A stretch of 64,000 nucleotides of DNA, from the NCBI RefSeq assembly GCF_028715765.1, contig NZ_JAQURE010000001.1, positions 1 to 64,000 of the forward strand, given 5' to 3'. Below are positions 60,136 through 64,000 of this stretch, one piece after another; positions within the stretch are counted from its first letter, which is position 1; each line of letters opens with the position of its first letter. Below the pieces are notes generated by a model that searched no databases, was not told the DNA's origin, and saw only the letters and a list, made by a program, of their open reading frames with translations. The stretch is from Rhodoferax sp. Lineage in GTDB: Bacteria > Pseudomonadota > Gammaproteobacteria > Burkholderiales > Burkholderiaceae_C. The position numbers and the translations under genes were made by a program.

Positions 60136-60154
60136 AATAAGAATGATTCGCATT
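60136..60154 (+). promoter_or_regulatory. Fur-like box upstream of the iron-binding protein gene
   Basis: AATAAGAATGATTCGCATT resembles the Fur consensus (GATAATGATAATCATTATC) at most positions, 44 nt before the gene start. Iron repression is expected. Confidence 0.65.
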
Positions 60155-60197
60155 TGTGATAAAGTGAAATCTTCAACAACTTTATAAACTCAATCCA

Positions 60198-61241
60198 ATG
60201 AAAGCCAAATTCATTTCGACCCTTTGTCTGCTTGCAGGCATCAGCTTCAACAGTTTTGGGCAGAGTAATGAACTCAACATCTATTCAGCACGCCACTACC
60301 CCTCAGACACCGCGCTTTACCAGCAATTCACCCAATCCACAGGCATCAAAATCAACCGAGTTGATGCGGATGACGCTGGCATCATTGCCCGCCTGAAGGC
60401 TGAAGGCACCTCGTCACCGGCTGACATTATTTTATTGGTGGATGCCGCTCGTTTGTGGCGCGGAGAAATTGAAGGCTTGTTCCAACCTATCAAATCCAAA
60501 ACACTCAACGACGCGATTCCCGAACAATTCAGAGCCAACACCAACAGCGCTGGCAAAACCCCCTGGTTTGGTTTTTCGACCCGGGCGCGGGTGATCGTTT
60601 ACAACAAAGTCAGCGTCAAACCGCAAGATGTGGATACCTACGAAGAACTGGCCGATCCCAAAAACAAAGGCAAACTGTGCATTCGTTCGGGCTCACACCC
60701 CTATAACCTGTCGCTGTTTGGTGCGGTCATGGAGCACCTGGGTGAAAAACAAACCGAGCAATGGTTGCAGGGCATGGTAAGCAACATGGCACGCTCACCC
60801 AAAGGCGGCGACACCGACCAAATCAAAGGGGTTGCCTCGGGTGAATGCGGCATTGCAGTCACCAACAGTTATTACCTGGCCCGGCTGATGCGCTCAACCA
60901 AGCCAGAGGACAAGTCGGTTGTAGAAAAGGTAGGCGTGGTTTTTCCCAACCAATCCTCTTGGGGAACTCATGTGAACATTGCAGGAGGTGCAGTGGCAAA
61001 AAATGCGCCAAACACCGCCAATGCCGTCAAATTTCTGGAGTATCTGGCCAGCCCGTCAGCACAAAACCACTTTGCAGATGGCAACAACGAGTGGCCAGCG
61101 GCACGTGGCGTGCATATCAATAACCCTGCCCTGCAGGCCATGACGAGCGGCCATTTCAAAAGCGAAACGGTTCATGTCAGTGTGGTCGGCATGAACCAAG
61201 TGAAAGTCCAGCAGCTGCTGGACCGAGTTGGTTTCAAATAG
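60198..61241 (+). CDS. Periplasmic Fe(III)-binding protein (FbpA/FutA type)
   Basis: The 347-residue precursor has a signal peptide (about 1-21) and is a ferric-ion binding protein of an ABC importer. ELNIYSARHYPSDTALYQQF starts the mature protein. The conserved tyrosine pair (VTNSYYLARL, about 222-231) should hold iron, and the GGAVAKNAPN stretch is typical. No permease or ATPase gene follows: the next gene is convergent clpA, overlapping by 8 bp. The importer partners must be elsewhere. Confidence 0.93.
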   Translation: MKAKFISTLCLLAGISFNSFGQSNELNIYSARHYPSDTALYQQFTQSTGIKINRVDADDAGIIARLKAEGTSSPADIILLVDAARLWRGEIEGLFQPIKSKTLNDAIPEQFRANTNSAGKTPWFGFSTRARVIVYNKVSVKPQDVDTYEELADPKNKGKLCIRSGSHPYNLSLFGAVMEHLGEKQTEQWLQGMVSNMARSPKGGDTDQIKGVASGECGIAVTNSYYLARLMRSTKPEDKSVVEKVGVVFPNQSSWGTHVNIAGGAVAKNAPNTANAVKFLEYLASPSAQNHFADGNNEWPAARGVHINNPALQAMTSGHFKSETVHVSVVGMNQVKVQQLLDRVGFK

Positions 61242-63561
61242 TGCTGGCCTCCTGAGGCTCCGGTTTGGATTTGCCTTCTTTTTTAGGCAGTGGCTGAATA
61301 TCCAGCAAGACCTCGGTCTTGCTGGTGTCAGTTTCATCCAAATCCACAGTCAAACGCCCGCCGTCGACCAAGCGCCCAAAAAGCAGCTCATCGGCCAAAG
61401 CCCGACGAATGGTGTCTTGAATCAAGCGCTGCATTGGGCGTGCGCCCATCAGCGGGTCAAAACCTTTCTTGGCAAGATGTTTACGCAACTTGTCAGTGAA
61501 AGTGACTTCAACCTTTTTGTCGGCCAGCTGGGCTTCAAGCTGCAACAGGAACTTGTCAACCACCCGCAGAATGACGTTTTCATCGAGCGCCTTGAAGCTG
61601 ACGATGGCATCTAAGCGATTGCGGAATTCAGGTGTGAACAAGCGTTTGATGTCAGCCATTTCATCACCCGCCTCACGCGGGTTGGTAAAGCCAATGGTGG
61701 CCTTGTTCATGGTCTCGGCACCGGCATTGGTAGTCATGATGATGATGACATTGCGGAAATCTGCCTTGCGGCCGTTGTTATCGGTCAACGTGCCATGATC
61801 CATCACCTGCAGCAGCACATTGAAGATGGCTGGATGAGCTTTCTCCACCTCATCAAGCAACAACACGCAGTGCGGCTTCTTGGTGATGGCTTCCGTCAAC
61901 AAACCGCCTTGATCAAAGCCCACATAGCCCGGAGGTGCGCCAATCAGGCGACTCACGGCGTGCTGCTCCATGTACTCGCTCATGTCAAAGCGAATCAGCT
62001 CAATGCCCATGATGTAGGCCAACTGCTTGGCCGCTTCGGTTTTACCCACACCCGTGGGGCCGCTGAACAGGAATGAGCCAATCGGTTTGTCACCTTTACC
62101 CAAGCCAGAACGAGACATCTTGACCGCAGAGGCCAATTTATCCAAGGCCTGATCTTGTCCAAACACCACGTTGCGCAGGTCGCGCTCCAGACTTTTAAGT
62201 TTGCCGCGGTCATCGTTTGACACATTGGCTGGTGGAATGCGAGCAATCTTGGCCACTATTTCCTCAACCTCGGCTTTGGAAATGATTTTCTTGCGCTTGC
62301 TGGGCGCCAAGATGCGTTGTGCCGCACCGGCCTCGTCAATCACATCAATCGCCTTGTCAGGCAAATGCCGGTCATTGATGTATTTGGCGCTCAACTCAGC
62401 GGCAGCTTGCAATGCAGCCACGGCGTACTTGACGTTGTGGTGCTCTTCAAAGCGCGACTTCAGCCCTTTGAGGATTTCTACCGTTTCTTCCACTGTGGGT
62501 TCGACCACATCCACCTTTTGGAAACGACGGCTCAGTGCAGCATCTTTTTCAAAAATGCCACGGTATTCTGTGAATGTGGTGGCGCCAATGCACTTGAGGG
62601 CACCAGAACTCAACGCCGGCTTGAGCAGATTTGAAGCGTCCAGCGTGCCACCCGACGCAGCGCCAGCACCAATCAAGGTGTGAATCTCGTCAATGAACAA
62701 AATGGTATTGGGCTTGTCTTTCATGGACTTCAGCACACCTTTGAGGCGTTGCTCAAAGTCACCACGGTATTTGGTACCCGCCAGCAGTGCCCCCATGTCA
62801 AGCGAATAAACAATCGACTCTGCCAAAATTTCAGGCACAGCCTTTTGGGTGATGCGCCACGCCAGCCCCTCCGCGATGGCGGTTTTACCCACACCCGCTT
62901 CGCCCACCAAAAGTGGGTTGTTTTTACGGCGACGGCACAAAATTTGAATCACTCGCTCCACTTCGTACTCGCGTCCTATCAGCGGATCAATCTTGCCGTC
63001 TTTGGCGAGCTGATTCAGATTTTGCGTGTATTGCTCAAGGGGTGAAGCTTTTTCATTTTTTTCAGCTGCCGCTTCTTCGGCATCAGCTGGTGCCTCGCCT
63101 GATTTCACGGGCTCAGGTGGATCACTCTTTTTGATGCCATGGGCAATGAAATTCACCACATCCAGCCGGGTCACGCCTTGCTGATGCAGGTAATAAACCG
63201 CATGCGAATCTTTTTCGCCAAAAATGGCCACCAGCACGTTGGCACCAGTGACTTCTTTTTTGCCACTGCCGGTGGACTGCACATGCATGATGGCACGCTG
63301 AATCACGCGCTGAAAACCCAGCGTAGGCTGGGTGTCAACGTCATCACTGCCCGCCACTTGCGGGGTATTGTCTTTGATGAAAGTGAGCAATGATTTGCGC
63401 AAATCATCCATATTGGCTGAGCAAGCGCGCAGCACTTCGGCCGCACTGGGGTTGTCCAGCAAGGCTTGCAACAAATGCTCTACGGTGATGAATTCGTGGC
63501 GCTGTTGACGCGCCTCCACAAATGCCATGTGAAGGCTGACTTCCAGTTCTTGGGCAATCAT
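61234..63561 (-). CDS. clpA: ATP-dependent Clp protease ATP-binding subunit ClpA
   Basis: ClpA unfolds substrates, including tmRNA-tagged and N-degron proteins, for ClpP. The 775-residue protein has the N-domain (to about 145), then an acidic linker ([20 protein letters not shown]). AAA+ module 1 has GEAGVGKT and module 2 has GPTGVGKT (about 505) with [11 protein letters not shown]. The C-terminus is the usual ClpA end. clpS is 84 bp upstream on the same strand. With ssrA in this window, both tmRNA and a ClpA that degrades its tagged products are encoded. Confidence 0.96.
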   Translation of the reverse strand: MIAQELEVSLHMAFVEARQQRHEFITVEHLLQALLDNPSAAEVLRACSANMDDLRKSLLTFIKDNTPQVAGSDDVDTQPTLGFQRVIQRAIMHVQSTGSGKKEVTGANVLVAIFGEKDSHAVYYLHQQGVTRLDVVNFIAHGIKKSDPPEPVKSGEAPADAEEAAAEKNEKASPLEQYTQNLNQLAKDGKIDPLIGREYEVERVIQILCRRRKNNPLLVGEAGVGKTAIAEGLAWRITQKAVPEILAESIVYSLDMGALLAGTKYRGDFEQRLKGVLKSMKDKPNTILFIDEIHTLIGAGAASGGTLDASNLLKPALSSGALKCIGATTFTEYRGIFEKDAALSRRFQKVDVVEPTVEETVEILKGLKSRFEEHHNVKYAVAALQAAAELSAKYINDRHLPDKAIDVIDEAGAAQRILAPSKRKKIISKAEVEEIVAKIARIPPANVSNDDRGKLKSLERDLRNVVFGQDQALDKLASAVKMSRSGLGKGDKPIGSFLFSGPTGVGKTEAAKQLAYIMGIELIRFDMSEYMEQHAVSRLIGAPPGYVGFDQGGLLTEAITKKPHCVLLLDEVEKAHPAIFNVLLQVMDHGTLTDNNGRKADFRNVIIIMTTNAGAETMNKATIGFTNPREAGDEMADIKRLFTPEFRNRLDAIVSFKALDENVILRVVDKFLLQLEAQLADKKVEVTFTDKLRKHLAKKGFDPLMGARPMQRLIQDTIRRALADELLFGRLVDGGRLTVDLDETDTSKTEVLLDIQPLPKKEGKSKPEPQEASTI

Positions 63562-63645
63562 GGTGTTCCTTTGGATAGCTTTGGGTTGGGAGTTGACTGT
63601 AATCTGATTTAAAAATCAGTTCAGCATGAATGGAATACAGGGGCT

Positions 63646-64000
63646 TCAGGTCGGCACCGGCTCACTCACGCACTGCAAAGGATGACCGGCTTTTTGTGCC
63701 GCATCCATGACTTGATCGACCTTGGTGGCCGCCACGTCACGCGAATACACGCCACACACACCTTTGCCGTCTATGTGAATTTGCAGCATGATTTGCGTGG
63801 CGGTTTCAAGGTCTTTGGAGAAAAATTCTTGAATGACCATCACCACAAATTCCATGGGGGTGTAGTCGTCGTTGAGCATGACCACTTGGTACATCGACGG
63901 GGGGCGGGTTTTTTGGGTGCGCCGTTCCAGCACTACCGTGCCGTCGCCATCATCCTCTTGCACACGGGGTGCAATAGGGGTGGATTTTTTTGGGGTTTTG
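63646..64000 (-). CDS. clpS: Clp adaptor protein ClpS (N-terminus outside window)
   Basis: ClpS delivers N-degron substrates to ClpA. The domain [20 protein letters not shown], the N-degron pocket and the [17 protein letters not shown] helices are intact. A GTG at 63963 could start a 105-residue form, but the frame stays open to the window edge with a plausible leader ([17 protein letters not shown]), so the true start probably lies beyond 64000. It precedes clpA, as is usual. Confidence 0.93.
   Translation of the reverse strand, partial: KTPKKSTPIAPRVQEDDGDGTVVLERRTQKTRPPSMYQVVMLNDDYTPMEFVVMVIQEFFSKDLETATQIMLQIHIDGKGVCGVYSRDVAATKVDQVMDAAQKAGHPLQCVSEPVPT

Larger units (their letters stand above)
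59854..60197. other. Intergenic region between phasin and iron-binding protein genes
   Basis: About 340 bp without a gene. It holds the phasin terminator at 60018-60046 and a Fur-like box at 60136-60154. No other signal is clear to me. Confidence 0.5.

Overview
The window looks like a chromosomal segment of a betaproteobacterium of the order Burkholderiales, most likely family Comamonadaceae (Rhodoferax/Polaromonas-like). The grounds are the tmRNA tag ANDERFALAA, the gene families present (HiPIP, phasin, SWIB protein with a lysine/alanine/proline tail, LutABC, ACR3-type ars genes) and dispersed 'TAGC...GCTA' palindromic repeats of a kind I associate with that family. The genus is inference. 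There is no rRNA, tRNA, intact insertion sequence or CRISPR array. The only RNA gene seen is ssrA.

Layout. 1-870: a possible island edge abutting the 3' end of ssrA, with a partial HTH gene of a type linked to resolvases, a small zinc-ribbon-like gene and a nested hairpin. 871-10835: ssrA and housekeeping or catabolic genes (gph, ubiG, HiPIP, a PfkB kinase, fpr, alaS, a CoA-transferase and glutaryl-CoA dehydrogenase). 10976-19694: a diguanylate cyclase with a cut-down sensor region, UspA, a 2OG-Fe dioxygenase, a four-gene 2-oxoacid oxidoreductase operon with its own NAD(P)H/ferredoxin module, and a bacteriohemerythrin. 19728-27063: a long leftward arsenic/metal run (arsR, an arsD-AhpD fusion, arsA, arsC, acr3, CDF pump, ArsP-like permease, thioredoxin-like protein, DUF2798). 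27328-35701: a sulfur/redox region (rhodanese, CcdA, thioredoxins, DUF2892, MBL-fold protein, soxXAZY, Crp regulator) containing two decayed genes, an osmC and a second crp, and lacking soxB and soxCD.

35760-51329: agmatinase/PuuB-type polyamine genes, an EamA transporter, an RraA homologue, the SWIB protein, an MFS transporter, clpB behind a near-consensus sigma-32 promoter, asparaginase, lexA behind CTG-N10-CAG boxes, a hydroxyacid dehydrogenase, and a crp-phosphotransferase-acyl-CoA dehydrogenase set that resembles a split ACAD11. 51486-55200: a compact six-gene operon of unknown role joining a roadblock/LC7 protein, a PAS protein, a PhnD-like binding protein without signal peptide, a helical protein, a receiver-like protein and a second roadblock-like protein. 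I regard this as the best candidate for an undescribed system. 55296-64000: nitroreductase, lutABC, phasin, a Fur-box-linked iron-binding protein, and clpA/clpS, with clpS running off the window.

Two repeat families deserve attention. One is an element of about 50 bp, with five intergenic copies and at least five degenerate copies that lie within genes and are read through in frame. The other is a palindrome of about 160 bp with two copies, whose central hairpins keep pairing despite sequence change. One small repeat also appears to supply the transcription terminator of clpB.
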